This document shows, one piece after another, positions 32,808 through 41,543 of a stretch of 64,000 bases of DNA. The notes beneath the pieces are model-generated. The model searched no databases, had not been told where the DNA came from, and saw only the letters and a list, made by a program, of their open reading frames with translations. Each line of letters begins with the position of its first letter. Positions within the stretch are counted from its first letter, which is position 1. Position numbers and translations under genes: made by a program. Source of the stretch: Antarctobacter aquimaris (lineage in GTDB: Bacteria > Pseudomonadota > Alphaproteobacteria > Rhodobacterales > Rhodobacteraceae); the NCBI RefSeq assembly GCF_900184945.1, contig NZ_FXYF01000006.1, positions 248,001 through 312,000 of the forward strand, written 5' to 3'.

Positions 32808-34247
32808 CTACTCTTTTCCGAGGGCCTTCAGGACACGGTCCAGTTCGGCCCCCTGCTTGCTGCGCTTCATCGGCGCGCCCTTGACCAGGTTGTAATAGGC
32901 AGAGGGATCAAATTGCGGCACATCAAGGTGCAGCGCCTCGGCGGTCAGCAGGCCCAGCGACGCCAGCACCTGGTAGGCGGCGATGGATTCGTTGACCTGC
33001 GCGCTGACGAGGCTGGCGCGCGCGTCGAGCAGTTCCTGTTCCGCGTCCAGCACGTCCAGCGTGGTGCGGGCACCCAGCTTGGCCTCTTCGCGCACCCCCT
33101 GGAAGGCGACGGTCGCGGCGCGCACCTGCTCTTCGAAGGAGGTGCGGTTGGCCTGCGCGACGCGCAGGGCGGCATAGGCCTCGCCCACGTTCAACTCGAT
33201 CCCCGCAAGCGCGGTGTGCAGCCGGCCCCGGGCGGCGTCACGGCTGGCGATGGACTGACGCACCGCCGAGTCGAGCGCCCCGCCGGAATAGATCGGCCCG
33301 CTGGCGCCCAGCGTGATGGCCCCCCCGCGCGAATACTCGCGGTTGTCGAGACTGCGGTCCACGCCGTAGGAGCCTTGCAGCGTCACGGTCGGCTTTTTCG
33401 CGCCCTCGGCGATCTGGATGGCAATCTCGGTCGCCGTCACCGCATGCTGCGCGGCGATCAGTTCGGGGTGGCGGCGCAGCGCCTGCGCCTTTGCCTCGGC
33501 CACGCTGGAGGGGATCTTGGGCAGCGCGCGCGGGTTGATCAGGTTGCGCGGCTTTTCCCCGACGGCGGCCAGGTATTCCTCGCCCGCGACCAGCAGGTCG
33601 CCCTGGGCTGCGGCCAGCGCGGCACGGGCCTGCGCCAGGCGCGCCTCGGCCAGGGCCACGTCGGTGCGCGTCACCTCGCCCACCTCGAACCGGTCGCGCG
33701 CCGCGCGCACCTCCTGGTTGATGACCCGGACGTTGTTTTCACGCAGCGACACGGTCTGCGTGTAGCGGCGGATGTTCATGAAGGCGGCGACGGCGCGGAA
33801 CAGCACCTGCTGTTCGATCGCCACCAGCTCGGCGCGGGTGGCCAGCACCTGCTCCTTGGCCGCCTCGATGGCCAGCTTGTTGCGGCCGCCGCGGTACAGC
33901 ACGATCTCGGCGATCAGGTCGATGCTGGCGGTCTGGGAGTAGAAGCCGCTTTCGCTGAAGGTGCGCACACCGGTCAGGACGTTGGTCTGGAACTGGCCCG
34001 CCACGCCATACTGCCGGCGGACATCCGCCGTCCATCGCAGCACCGGGCGCAGCTGGGCGATGGCCTGCGCCACGTCCTCGTCCGCGGCGCGCAACGTGGC
34101 GCGGTTCTGCTCGATCAAGCCGCTGTTCATGTAGGCGGCGGTCAGCGCCTCGGCCAGCGTCTCGGCCCAGGTCGGGACGGCCATCGACATCACGAGAGCG
34201 ACCGACGCGGCCCCCAAAGCGCATTTCTCACGAATCCTGCCGAGCAC
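32808..34247 (-). CDS. tolC: TolC-family outer-membrane channel
   Basis: A 479-residue outer-membrane efflux protein with a signal peptide (cut after PTWA, about residue 28). Two long repeat halves of alpha-helical hairpins are visible, such as VRAARDRFEVGEVTRTDVAL, EARLAQARAALAAAQGDLLV and VREEAKLGARTTLDVLDAEQ. It should form the trimeric exit duct for type I secretion and RND or MFP-ABC pumps, possibly including the DevBCA-like exporter elsewhere in the window. It is downstream of pcm on the same strand and 61 bp upstream of the PopZ-like gene. Confidence 0.93.
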   Translation of the reverse strand: MLGRIREKCALGAASVALVMSMAVPTWAETLAEALTAAYMNSGLIEQNRATLRAADEDVAQAIAQLRPVLRWTADVRRQYGVAGQFQTNVLTGVRTFSESGFYSQTASIDLIAEIVLYRGGRNKLAIEAAKEQVLATRAELVAIEQQVLFRAVAAFMNIRRYTQTVSLRENNVRVINQEVRAARDRFEVGEVTRTDVALAEARLAQARAALAAAQGDLLVAGEEYLAAVGEKPRNLINPRALPKIPSSVAEAKAQALRRHPELIAAQHAVTATEIAIQIAEGAKKPTVTLQGSYGVDRSLDNREYSRGGAITLGASGPIYSGGALDSAVRQSIASRDAARGRLHTALAGIELNVGEAYAALRVAQANRTSFEEQVRAATVAFQGVREEAKLGARTTLDVLDAEQELLDARASLVSAQVNESIAAYQVLASLGLLTAEALHLDVPQFDPSAYYNLVKGAPMKRSKQGAELDRVLKALGKE

Positions 34248-34291
34248 GAGTTTCCCCCGTTCCTTTCTCGACTGCCGCCGCGGCCCGAATT

Positions 34292-34945
34292 TCAGAGCGC
34301 GAATTCAGCCTCTTTTTCAAAGCCAGAGATCACCGGCGCCGTTCCGTTGAACGCGGACCGCCAGGTGATCCTGCCATCCAGTTTATGACCTATGCGCACC
34401 GTGCCAAGAGCCTTCTCCATGAAGATCACGGCGATGCGACCGCCTTCCTTCAGTTGCGCCTCCAGCGTCTCGGGCAGAACCTCGACCCCGCCCTCGATGA
34501 TGATGGCATCGTAGGGGCCATGCTCGGCCGCGCCCGCGGTCAGCGGGCCGGTGTGCTGCATGACGTTGTCGGCGTGGTGTTCGGACAGCAGCGCCTGCGC
34601 TTCGGCGACCATTGCCTCGTCTTCCTCGACCGAGACCACCGCTTCGGCGATGCGGGCGATCACGGCCGACGAATAGCCCAGGCCCGCGCCGACATCGAGC
34701 ACGAGGTCGTTGTTGGTCAGGTTCAGGGCGTCCAGCATCTTGGCGAACAGGCGTGGGTCCAGCAGGACACGCCCGCCCCCCAATTCGACATCGCCGCTGA
34801 CATAAGCCGCCTCGATGCGGTCACGCGGCACGAAGGCCTCGCGCGGGATGGTCAACATGGCGTCGATGATCGGGAATTCGGTCACGTCCGACGGGCGGAC
34901 CTGGGTATCGACCATCATGCGGCGGCGGGTGGCAAAGTCTGTCAT
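34292..34945 (-). CDS. pcm: Protein-L-isoaspartate O-methyltransferase family protein
   Basis: A 217-residue SAM-dependent methyltransferase. The SAM site is VLDVGAGLGYSSAVIARIAE (about residues 79-98). Upstream MVDTQVRPSDVTEFPIIDAM and FVPRDRIEAAYVSGDVELGG match the pcm family branch found upstream of tolC in alphaproteobacteria. The usual role is repair of isoaspartyl residues, but this branch lacks full proof of activity. tolC follows 44 bp downstream. Confidence 0.85.
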   Translation of the reverse strand: MTDFATRRRMMVDTQVRPSDVTEFPIIDAMLTIPREAFVPRDRIEAAYVSGDVELGGGRVLLDPRLFAKMLDALNLTNNDLVLDVGAGLGYSSAVIARIAEAVVSVEEDEAMVAEAQALLSEHHADNVMQHTGPLTAGAAEHGPYDAIIIEGGVEVLPETLEAQLKEGGRIAVIFMEKALGTVRIGHKLDGRITWRSAFNGTAPVISGFEKEAEFAL

Positions 34946-35102
34946 GTACTAAACTCTTCCGTTCAGAACCTTGCACAGGGTTGTGCCACAACCTCTCCCC
35001 ATCGGCAATGTCTGCCGCGTCTTTTCCGGCGGGCCGATTGGTCGCAACCGCGGGACGTTGCCTCGCTGCACCAGCCGCCCGGCTGCCGTGCCGGAGGATG
35101 TC

Positions 35103-36155
35103 TCAGGCCGCGGGGGCGCGGGCGGCCAATTCGGCGTCACCGGTGGCGAGGCGTTGATCGTTCAGCGAAACCACGAACAGCAGCACGGGAATGGCGACGA
35201 CGCCCCCCACCGGCCCCCACAGCCACAGCCAGAACACGATGGAGAGAAAGACGAACAGCGGGTTCAGCCGCATCTGGCGGCCGACCAGCGAAGGGGTGAC
35301 GAACTGCGCCTCCATCCCGTTCAGAAAGAGAAAGATCGCCGCAGGCACCACCACCATGACGCCGTCAAAGTTGATCAGCCCTGCCAGCAGCAGAGACACG
35401 GCGACCAGCGCGGGCCCGATGTAGAGTGCAAAGTTCAGCAGCGCCGCCGCAAAGCCCCAGACGATGGCAAGCGGCAGGCCCAGTGCCGACAGCGCCAGCG
35501 TCAGCGCGACGCCGAGCCCGAGATTGATCAGCGTGATCGTGCCGAAATAGCGCGCAACCTGCCGTTCGGCGCCGTCGATCCGGGCCCGGAGCGGCGCGCC
35601 GCCCACCGCGGCGCAGAGCGAGGCATAGAGGGTCTGGCGACTGGTCAGCGCGAAATACAGCGTGCCGAGGAAGACCAGCACCTGGCCGAGGATGACCGGT
35701 GCAAACAGCGCGGCGTCGAACGCGGTGGGCATGGCCACGCCGCGCTCGCCATCCTCGCCCGCGGTGCCTCCGGCCGCCCCAAGCAGTTCCTCGTTGATTT
35801 CCTTGAGTCCTTGCAGCGCCGAGCGCAGTTCCCACAGCAGCGACCTGAGTTCCCAGCGGATTGTCGGCACCTCGTCCCAGACCCGCCAGACCAGCGGTTC
35901 CGCCATGAGCAGCAGCGCCCCGCCGCCCAGCAGGAAGGTCAGCAGGATCAACATGGCGGCGGCGCTGCCGGGCAAACCGGCGCGGCACAACCGGTCCTGC
36001 ACCGGCCCCAGCACCACCGCAACCACGAAGGCCAGCAGCAGCGGCGCGGCGATGGGCCGCGCGACCCAGAGCGCGGTGAGAGTCGCCAGCACCGCGAGGA
36101 CGGTCGCCGAGACGCGCAATGATCGGGCAAGTTTGACGGTTTCGGGAATCGCCAT
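35103..36155 (-). CDS. AI-2E family transporter (PerM/YdiK type)
   Basis: A 350-residue inner-membrane protein with about eight helices in the AI-2E_transport family. Typical pieces: paired N-terminal helices (LRVSATVLAVLATLTALWVA, IAAPLLLAFVVAVVLGPVQD), a soluble middle, and C-terminal FAAALLNFALYIGPALVAVS and VFLSIVFWLWLWGPVGGVVA. Family members include AI-2 exporters and Na/H antiporters; the substrate is not predictable. I chose ATG at 36155 (MAIPETVKLARSL). It follows two small stress-type membrane genes and may share their transcript (gap 4 bp). Confidence 0.85.
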   Translation of the reverse strand: MAIPETVKLARSLRVSATVLAVLATLTALWVARPIAAPLLLAFVVAVVLGPVQDRLCRAGLPGSAAAMLILLTFLLGGGALLLMAEPLVWRVWDEVPTIRWELRSLLWELRSALQGLKEINEELLGAAGGTAGEDGERGVAMPTAFDAALFAPVILGQVLVFLGTLYFALTSRQTLYASLCAAVGGAPLRARIDGAERQVARYFGTITLINLGLGVALTLALSALGLPLAIVWGFAAALLNFALYIGPALVAVSLLLAGLINFDGVMVVVPAAIFLFLNGMEAQFVTPSLVGRQMRLNPLFVFLSIVFWLWLWGPVGGVVAIPVLLFVVSLNDQRLATGDAELAARAPAA

Positions 36156-36159
36156 GATG

Positions 36160-36489
36160 TCAGTCCGCGCGCTTGCGCGCGCTGCGCGCCGCGTCGAGCC
36201 CGACGAGAAAGGCCTCGGCCAGGACGAGGTGACTGATCGCCTGGCGTGACGGCGCGGGTGGAGGCGCATCATGCCGCTTGCGCACAAGCAGCAGCACCAC
36301 TCCGCCCAACAGCAGGTAGATGCCGCCCAGGGTCTGGGCGGCAAAGAGCGGGCCCTGCCACGACGCCAGCGCGAGCCAGGCGGCCTGGGTCAGGAAACCC
36401 AGCCCGATCGCCACGAGCACCCCGCCCATCAGCCCGGCGACGCCCCGGCGCAGCGCCGCCCGGGCCCGCGTTTCGATCATGGCAAGCAT
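36160..36489 (-). CDS. Phage-holin-superfamily-like / YqjE-type membrane protein
   Basis: A 109-residue protein with two transmembrane helices (GVLVAIGLGFLTQAAWLALA and TLGGIYLLLGGVVLLLVRK). It follows the DUF883 gene after 3 bp and precedes the AI-2E gene by 4 bp, so it is in the same operon. The pair DUF883 + two-helix protein resembles YqjD-YqjE of enterobacteria. Role in membrane stress is an inference. Confidence 0.7.
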   Translation of the reverse strand: MLAMIETRARAALRRGVAGLMGGVLVAIGLGFLTQAAWLALASWQGPLFAAQTLGGIYLLLGGVVLLLVRKRHDAPPPAPSRQAISHLVLAEAFLVGLDAARSARKRAD

Positions 36490-36492
36490 GCC

Positions 36493-36837
36493 TTACCTCC
36501 GCGACAGAAGCAGGCCGGCCAGAAAGCCGACACCCGAGGCGATCAGCAGCGCCGTTCCAGGCTGTTCGCGCACCTCCGCCTGGGCGCGGGCGGTCAGCGC
36601 TTCGAGCCGCTCCTGAGCCTGGTTGCCGGCCGCTTCGGTCTGGTCGCGCAGATGGGTCACCTTTTCGCGCACTTTCTGCGCCGCGGCGTCCTTCCGCTTG
36701 GCCCCCATGTCCGCGATGAGTTCGGTCAGGGCCGAGATATCCTTGCGGATCGTCTCGATCTGCTTGCCCAGCGCCTCGGTTTCGCTCTGGATGCTGGTCT
36801 CGGTGGCTGGGGTCTTGGTCCCGGTCTGGCTGGCCAT
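36493..36837 (-). CDS. DUF883/YqjD-ElaB-like membrane-anchored protein
   Basis: A 114-residue protein with a long amphipathic helix (ETEALGKQIETIRKDISALT and on to about residue 90) and a C-terminal glycine-rich transmembrane segment GTALLIASGVGFLAGLLLSRR-type ending in Arg. This matches ElaB/YqjD proteins, which bind ribosomes at the membrane in stationary phase in E. coli. GGAGG stands before the ATG. A GGAAC-type promoter lies upstream. First gene of a three-gene operon. Confidence 0.8.
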   Translation of the reverse strand: MASQTGTKTPATETSIQSETEALGKQIETIRKDISALTELIADMGAKRKDAAAQKVREKVTHLRDQTEAAGNQAQERLEALTARAQAEVREQPGTALLIASGVGFLAGLLLSRR

Positions 36838-36874
36838 GGTTTCCTCCTTGGCAGTGTGTCTGTCTCCCTCACCC

Positions 36875-36899
36875 AACTCCGCCGACGCGATCCGGTTCC
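36875..36899 (-). promoter_or_regulatory. Candidate EcfG-type general stress promoter
   Basis: On the minus strand GGAAC (36899-36895), a 17-bp spacer, then GTT (36877-36875). EcfG promoters of alphaproteobacteria are GGAAC-N16/17-cGTT. It would start RNA about 30 bases ahead of the DUF883 gene, which is a typical member of the general stress regulon. Confidence 0.45.
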
Positions 36900-37060
36900 C
36901 CGGACCGGCCGTATCATTGCTGGCGCGGCGTCCGGCGGGGACAATCAAGGGTTGCAATCAATACAGACAATCGGCTGTGTTGCATTGCGTCGCAGCGCCC
37001 TTAACGTCGCGTCAGGCGGGTGAGGGGAGAGACCCGCCACAACCCTGGGGAGGAACATTC

Positions 37061-38317
37061 ATGAAACGTATTCTGACCAGTGCCGCGGCGCTTGCGATCT
37101 CGGCCGGAATGGCCGCGGCGCAGGGCGCAGACGTGCCGGACAACCTTGAAAAGCTGGGACAGTTCAAGACCACAGGCACAACCGAATTCACCTTCATCGA
37201 ACAGGGCGGCGCCTATGCCGAGGGCATCAAGCGCACGCTGGAGAAGATCAAGCTACCGGACGGTTTCAAGATCGAGCTTTACGCCGTGGTGCCGGACGCC
37301 CGCCACATGGCGGTGGGCCCGCAGGGCATCGTGACCTTTGTCGGCACCCGCAAGGACAAGGTCTGGTCGGTCACCGACCGCAACAAGGACCGCATCGCCG
37401 ACGAGGTAAAGGATTTCGCGCCGTCGCTGCAATTCGCGATCCCGAACGGCCCCTGCTTCTCGAAGGACGGCTTCCTCTATATCGCCGAGCAGAACCGCGT
37501 GCTGCTGTTCCCGGCGGCCGAGTTCTTTTACGAAAGCCCGGACGTGGCGGCCTTCAACCTGGTGGCGCAGGGCGACCTGATCCCGGTGGACGAAGAGAGC
37601 TACAACCACACCGCGCGGGTCTGCAAGATCGGGCCGGACAACAAGATCTACATCTCGCTGGGCCAGCCGTTCAACGTGGCGCCGCAGGAAAAGCTGGACC
37701 TCTACAGCGAATGGGGCATCGGCGGCATCATCCGCATGAACCTGGATGGCACCGGGCGCGAAGTCTACACCTACGGCGTGCGCAACTCGGTCGGGCACGA
37801 TTTTCACCCCGTCACCGGCGAGCTGTGGTGGACCGACAACCAGGTCGACGGCATGGGGGATGACATCCCGCCGGGCGAGCTGAACCACCAGACGGCGATG
37901 GGCCAGCACTTTGGCCACCCGTGGTACGGTGGCGGCGACGTGCGCACCAACGAATACGCCGGCCAGGACGTGCCGGTCGAGGTGGTGATGCCCGCGGTCG
38001 AAACCATCGCCCACGCGGCGGACCTGGGCATGACCTTCTACACCGGCAACATGTTCCCGGAGAAATACAAGAACGCCATCTTCTCGGCCCAGCACGGGTC
38101 GTGGAACCGGACCGAGCCGGTCGGCGCGCGCGTCATGGTGACCTACATCGCCGAGGACGGCACCGCCACGATGGAGCCCTTTGCCGAGGGCTGGATCGAC
38201 GAGAACGGCGAATACCTGGGCCGTCCGGTCGACGTGGCGCAGCTGCGGGATGGGTCGATCCTGGTGTCGGACGACCTCGCCGGCGCGGTCTACCGCATTA
38301 GCTACGAAGGCATGTGA
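37061..38317 (+). CDS. Periplasmic PQQ-type sugar dehydrogenase (sorbosone dehydrogenase-like)
   Basis: A 418-residue secreted beta-propeller enzyme of the L-sorbosone/glucose dehydrogenase family. The signal peptide is cut after MAAA (about residue 20). Propeller motifs: LPDGFKIELYAVVPDARHMA, ISLGQPFNVAPQEKLDLYSE, GVRNSVGHDFHPVTGELWWT, and ELNHQTAMGQHFGHPWYGGG. A conserved His in VGHDFHP is the likely catalytic base in this family. A dihaem cytochrome c gene overlaps its end (GTGATG), which would carry electrons away. GGGGAGG precedes the ATG at 37061. The substrate is not known. Confidence 0.88.
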   Translation: MKRILTSAAALAISAGMAAAQGADVPDNLEKLGQFKTTGTTEFTFIEQGGAYAEGIKRTLEKIKLPDGFKIELYAVVPDARHMAVGPQGIVTFVGTRKDKVWSVTDRNKDRIADEVKDFAPSLQFAIPNGPCFSKDGFLYIAEQNRVLLFPAAEFFYESPDVAAFNLVAQGDLIPVDEESYNHTARVCKIGPDNKIYISLGQPFNVAPQEKLDLYSEWGIGGIIRMNLDGTGREVYTYGVRNSVGHDFHPVTGELWWTDNQVDGMGDDIPPGELNHQTAMGQHFGHPWYGGGDVRTNEYAGQDVPVEVVMPAVETIAHAADLGMTFYTGNMFPEKYKNAIFSAQHGSWNRTEPVGARVMVTYIAEDGTATMEPFAEGWIDENGEYLGRPVDVAQLRDGSILVSDDLAGAVYRISYEGM

Positions 38318-38892
38318 TGCGGCTTGCCCTTGTCATCGCTCTCGGCGGGCTCACGCTCGCCGGGGGCACCCTTGCGCAGGAGGCGGGTGATCCCGAAGCC
38401 GGGCGCAAGGTCGCCAACATGTGCCGCACCTGCCACGGGCTGGACGGCTATGCCAAGATCCCGATCGCGCCGCACATCGGCGGCGAGCAGGCCGGCTACA
38501 TCGTGCACCAGCTGACCGCATTCCGGTCCGGCGAACGCCAGCACGAGATGATGAGCGTGGTGGCCGGCGGCCTGAGCGACACGCAGATCGCCGACGTCGC
38601 GGCCTGGTATGCCTCGCACACGGCGGTGGCCACGCTGAACGCCGACCCGGCGGGCGCGCCGGAGGGCTGTGTCGACTGCCACGGCGCCGACGGCATCGCG
38701 GTGTTCCCGGACGCGCCCAACCTCGCGGGTGAAACCAACATCTACATCGTCACCCAGCTGAAGGCGTTCCGCACCGGCAAGCGCACCCATGAGATCATGA
38801 GCGACATCGCCTCCGGGCTGACCGATGACGAGATGCGCGCCGCGGGCGACTGGTACGCCGCCGTCATGCTGGATATCCGAAAGGACAATTGA
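38317..38892 (+). CDS. Dihaem cytochrome c (c4-like)
   Basis: A 191-residue periplasmic dihaem cytochrome with signal peptide (LGGLTLAGGTLAQEAG, cut near Ala20). Haem sites are CRTCH (about residues 36-40) and CVDCH (about 113-117), in two similar halves each with a HEMMS/HEIMS motif supplying Met, as in cytochrome c4. Its ATG shares one base with the stop of the dehydrogenase, so the two are coupled and probably form one electron path from sugar oxidation to a terminal oxidase. Confidence 0.9.
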   Translation: MRLALVIALGGLTLAGGTLAQEAGDPEAGRKVANMCRTCHGLDGYAKIPIAPHIGGEQAGYIVHQLTAFRSGERQHEMMSVVAGGLSDTQIADVAAWYASHTAVATLNADPAGAPEGCVDCHGADGIAVFPDAPNLAGETNIYIVTQLKAFRTGKRTHEIMSDIASGLTDDEMRAAGDWYAAVMLDIRKDN

Positions 38893-39023
38893 TACAAACG
38901 CGAATTCCGGAATATGTTTCCGCCGATGCTTTACCAAGTATCGCACTGTGCTAGTTTCGGTCATGCTCAGGAAATGAGCGAAGGATCCCGCGGAGCGAAC
39001 CGCGGGCAAACTGGGAGGACTAC

Positions 39024-40121
39024 ATGTCAAAGATCATCACGCGCCGGCGCGCGATGGGCCGCATTGCGGGCTTCGGCGCCGCCGGCCTCGCCGCACCGCA
39101 CATCGCGACCGCCGCCTCGCACGGCACCACCTGGAAGATCCAGACCAGCTGGCCCGGCGGCGCCGGCCTGCAAATCTTCAAGGACTGGTGCGCCACCATC
39201 GCCGAGAAGACCGGCGGCGAACTGGCGTTCCAGCCCTTCGGCGCAAACGACGTCGTCGGTGACTTCCAGCTCTACGACGCGGTCAAGAACGGCGTCCTGG
39301 ACGCGGTGAACCCCTTCACCATCTACGCGCAGGGCATCATCCCGGCGGCGACATTCCTGACGTCCTACCCGCTGGGCCTGCGCAACCCGCATGAATTCGA
39401 CGTGTTCTACTATGGCCTTGGCGGGCTCGAGATCGCGCGCGAACTCTATGCGGCGCAGGGCATGCACTTTGTCGGCCCCGTGCACCACGGCCCGAACATC
39501 ATCCACTCCAAGGTTCCGATCCGCTCGATCGACGACTTCCGCGGCCGCAAGATGCGCCTGCCGGGCGGCATGGTCGCCGAAGTCTTTACCGAGATCGGCG
39601 CCGAAACCACCGTTCTGCCCGGCTCGGAGATTTTCCCGGCGCTGGAAAAGGGCACCATCGACGTGGCCGACTACGTGGGCCCGGCGGTCAACTACTCGCT
39701 CGGCTTCAGCCAGGTGACCAAGTACATCTCGATGGGCCCTCCCGGCTTCATGTCGGTATACCAGCCGGTCGACATCATGGACATCACCGTGGGCAAGCCC
39801 GCCTGGGATGCGCTGTCGCCGCAGATGCAGCAGTTCGTCGAGATGGAGACGCATGTCTATTCGGACATGCACCACGCCGCGATCCAGAAAGCCGACCAGG
39901 AAGCCTGGGCCAAGTTCGAGGCCGACGGCACCGAGGTCACCCGCCTCACCCAGGACGACGTGGAGATCCTGACCGAGGTCGCCGTGCCGATCTGGTTCAA
40001 ATACGCCAACCGCGACAAGAACGCGGCCCGGGTGTTCAAGATCCAGCTAGATTACATGATGTCCGGCTCGCTCGGCTACGTCGATCCGTCGCTGATCGAA
40101 GGCCTGGAACTCGATCTCTGA
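39024..40121 (+). CDS. TRAP transporter solute-binding protein (DctP/TakP-like)
   Basis: A 365-residue periplasmic binding protein with a twin-arginine-type leader (ITRRRAMGRIAGFGAAGLAA, cut near residue 31). The body (WKIQTSWPGGAGLQIFKDWC, RGRKMRLPGGMVAEVFTEIG, VADYVGPAVNYSLGFSQVTK) looks like the TakP/2-oxoacid and lactate-binding branch. The Arg in KMRLPGG is the usual carboxylate clamp. A 9-bp hairpin follows the gene before the small permease, as often seen when the binding protein is made in excess. The ligand is inferred only as an organic acid. Confidence 0.85.
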   Translation: MSKIITRRRAMGRIAGFGAAGLAAPHIATAASHGTTWKIQTSWPGGAGLQIFKDWCATIAEKTGGELAFQPFGANDVVGDFQLYDAVKNGVLDAVNPFTIYAQGIIPAATFLTSYPLGLRNPHEFDVFYYGLGGLEIARELYAAQGMHFVGPVHHGPNIIHSKVPIRSIDDFRGRKMRLPGGMVAEVFTEIGAETTVLPGSEIFPALEKGTIDVADYVGPAVNYSLGFSQVTKYISMGPPGFMSVYQPVDIMDITVGKPAWDALSPQMQQFVEMETHVYSDMHHAAIQKADQEAWAKFEADGTEVTRLTQDDVEILTEVAVPIWFKYANRDKNAARVFKIQLDYMMSGSLGYVDPSLIEGLELDL

Positions 40122-40148
40122 TCCGGCACGCGCCTTGTGCGTGACACG

Positions 40149-40174
40149 AGGGCCCGCGCGGACGTGCGGGCCCT
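40149..40174 (+). terminator. Intercistronic hairpin after the binding-protein gene
   Basis: Perfect 9-bp stem AGGGCCCGC/GCGGGCCCT with 8-nt loop and only a short T run. It may stop part of the transcription or protect the upstream message, giving more binding protein than permease. Confidence 0.6.
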
Positions 40175-40222
40175 TCCTGATGCCGTGAGGCACACCAACT
40201 AGCAGAACAGGAAGACGGGGGC

Positions 40223-41542
40223 ATGCCGAGTCTGGACTTCACCCTGCCGCACTGGGCCTACTGGGTCGGGCTGATCGCGTTTCCGCTGATCGCCATGACC
40301 CTGGCCAAGCGGCCCCGCCCCAAGGTCAATCGCTATTCGAACGGCCTTGGCTATTTCATTCTGGTCACCGGGGGGATGCTGGGCCTGCACCGGTTCTACG
40401 TCAAGAACCTGCTGGGCCTGGCCTTCATCCCGGTGTTCCTGGTCATCCTCTACGCCAATGCGCAGGGCCAGGACGCCCGCAGCGTGGTATCGGACGCCGC
40501 CAACGTGGTGCGCACCGCCGAACGGACGCTGGAACGCGAACGCGAGCGGGTGCAGACCGCCGAGGCGGACCTCCCTGCCCTGCGCGAGGCGCTGGCCGCG
40601 GCCGAGGACGAGTCCTTTGCCAAGCGGCGGGCCGAGCGCGACGTGGAGCGCGCCGAAGAGCGGCTGGCCAACGGCCGGGCGCTGATCGAAAAGGCCGAGA
40701 CGGAACTGTCGACCGCGCTGCCCGCCGCCGAGGCCGCCCGCACCGAACTGGCGCGATGGAGCACGATCGCGCGCTACGCCTTCTACCTGCTGCTGGCCGC
40801 CATGGCGGTGGACGCCGTCCTGATGCCGGGCATGATCCGCAAGGCCAACGACAATCTGCCCGACCACGTCGAGGAGACCGAGGCCGAGCGCGCGCTGCGC
40901 GAACTGGAAGAGGCCGAGCGCAAGGAAGACGCCGACTATGTCTCCAGGGGCTGGACCGGCTGGCTGGACCGGATTTCGCTCTACTCGGGGGAATTCGTCG
41001 CCTACTGGGCGGTGATCGCGGTCTTTGTCTACTATTTCGAGGTGGTCAGCCGCTATGTCTTTGGCTCGCCCACCAACTGGGCGCACGAGGCGATGTACCT
41101 GATGTTCGGGATGCAGTACCTGATCGCCGGGGCCTACGCGATGCTGACCGAAAGCCACGTGCGGGTCGACATCTTCTATGCGCCGCTGACCCGCCGCAAG
41201 AAAGGCTGGACGGATCTATTCACCTCGATCTTCTTCTTCATCTTCGCCTTCACCCTGCTGTTCACCTCCTACAAGTTCGCGCTGGACGCCAACGCCGTCG
41301 CCACCGGCAACAGCCTGGTGTCGGAGTGGGCACGCGGCAACATCGGCTTCTTCGAGATGCTGGGCAGCTGGAACATGGGGCAATGGACCGATCCGAACAC
41401 CCGCTGGGGCGAAATCAGCTTCAACGAATGGGAGGTCCCGCTGTGGCCGATGAAATGGGTCATGGTGATCGGCGGTCTGACCCTGGTCTTGCAGGGAATA
41501 TCTAAACTCGCGCAGGACATCCGCGCGATCCGGGAGGGTTGA
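40223..41542 (+). CDS. TRAP small permease fused to an N-terminal TM2 and coiled-coil domain
   Basis: A 439-residue protein, more than twice the usual size of a DctQ. The N-terminal quarter is TM2-like: a first helix (WAYWVGLIAFPLIAMTLAK) then GYFILVTGGMLGLHRFYVKN with the GLHRFY motif (about residues 43-62) and a second helix. Residues about 88-180 form a long charged coiled coil (RTAERTLERERERVQTAEAD and on). A further helix (YAFYLLLAAMAVDAVLM) and an acidic stretch lead to a normal DctQ domain from about residue 245 (VSRYVFGSPTNWAHEAMYLM, ESHVRVDIFYAPL). It pairs with DctP and DctM; the extra half may add a regulatory or assembly function (inference). Confidence 0.85.
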   Translation: MPSLDFTLPHWAYWVGLIAFPLIAMTLAKRPRPKVNRYSNGLGYFILVTGGMLGLHRFYVKNLLGLAFIPVFLVILYANAQGQDARSVVSDAANVVRTAERTLERERERVQTAEADLPALREALAAAEDESFAKRRAERDVERAEERLANGRALIEKAETELSTALPAAEAARTELARWSTIARYAFYLLLAAMAVDAVLMPGMIRKANDNLPDHVEETEAERALRELEEAERKEDADYVSRGWTGWLDRISLYSGEFVAYWAVIAVFVYYFEVVSRYVFGSPTNWAHEAMYLMFGMQYLIAGAYAMLTESHVRVDIFYAPLTRRKKGWTDLFTSIFFFIFAFTLLFTSYKFALDANAVATGNSLVSEWARGNIGFFEMLGSWNMGQWTDPNTRWGEISFNEWEVPLWPMKWVMVIGGLTLVLQGISKLAQDIRAIREG

Positions 41543-41543
41543 G

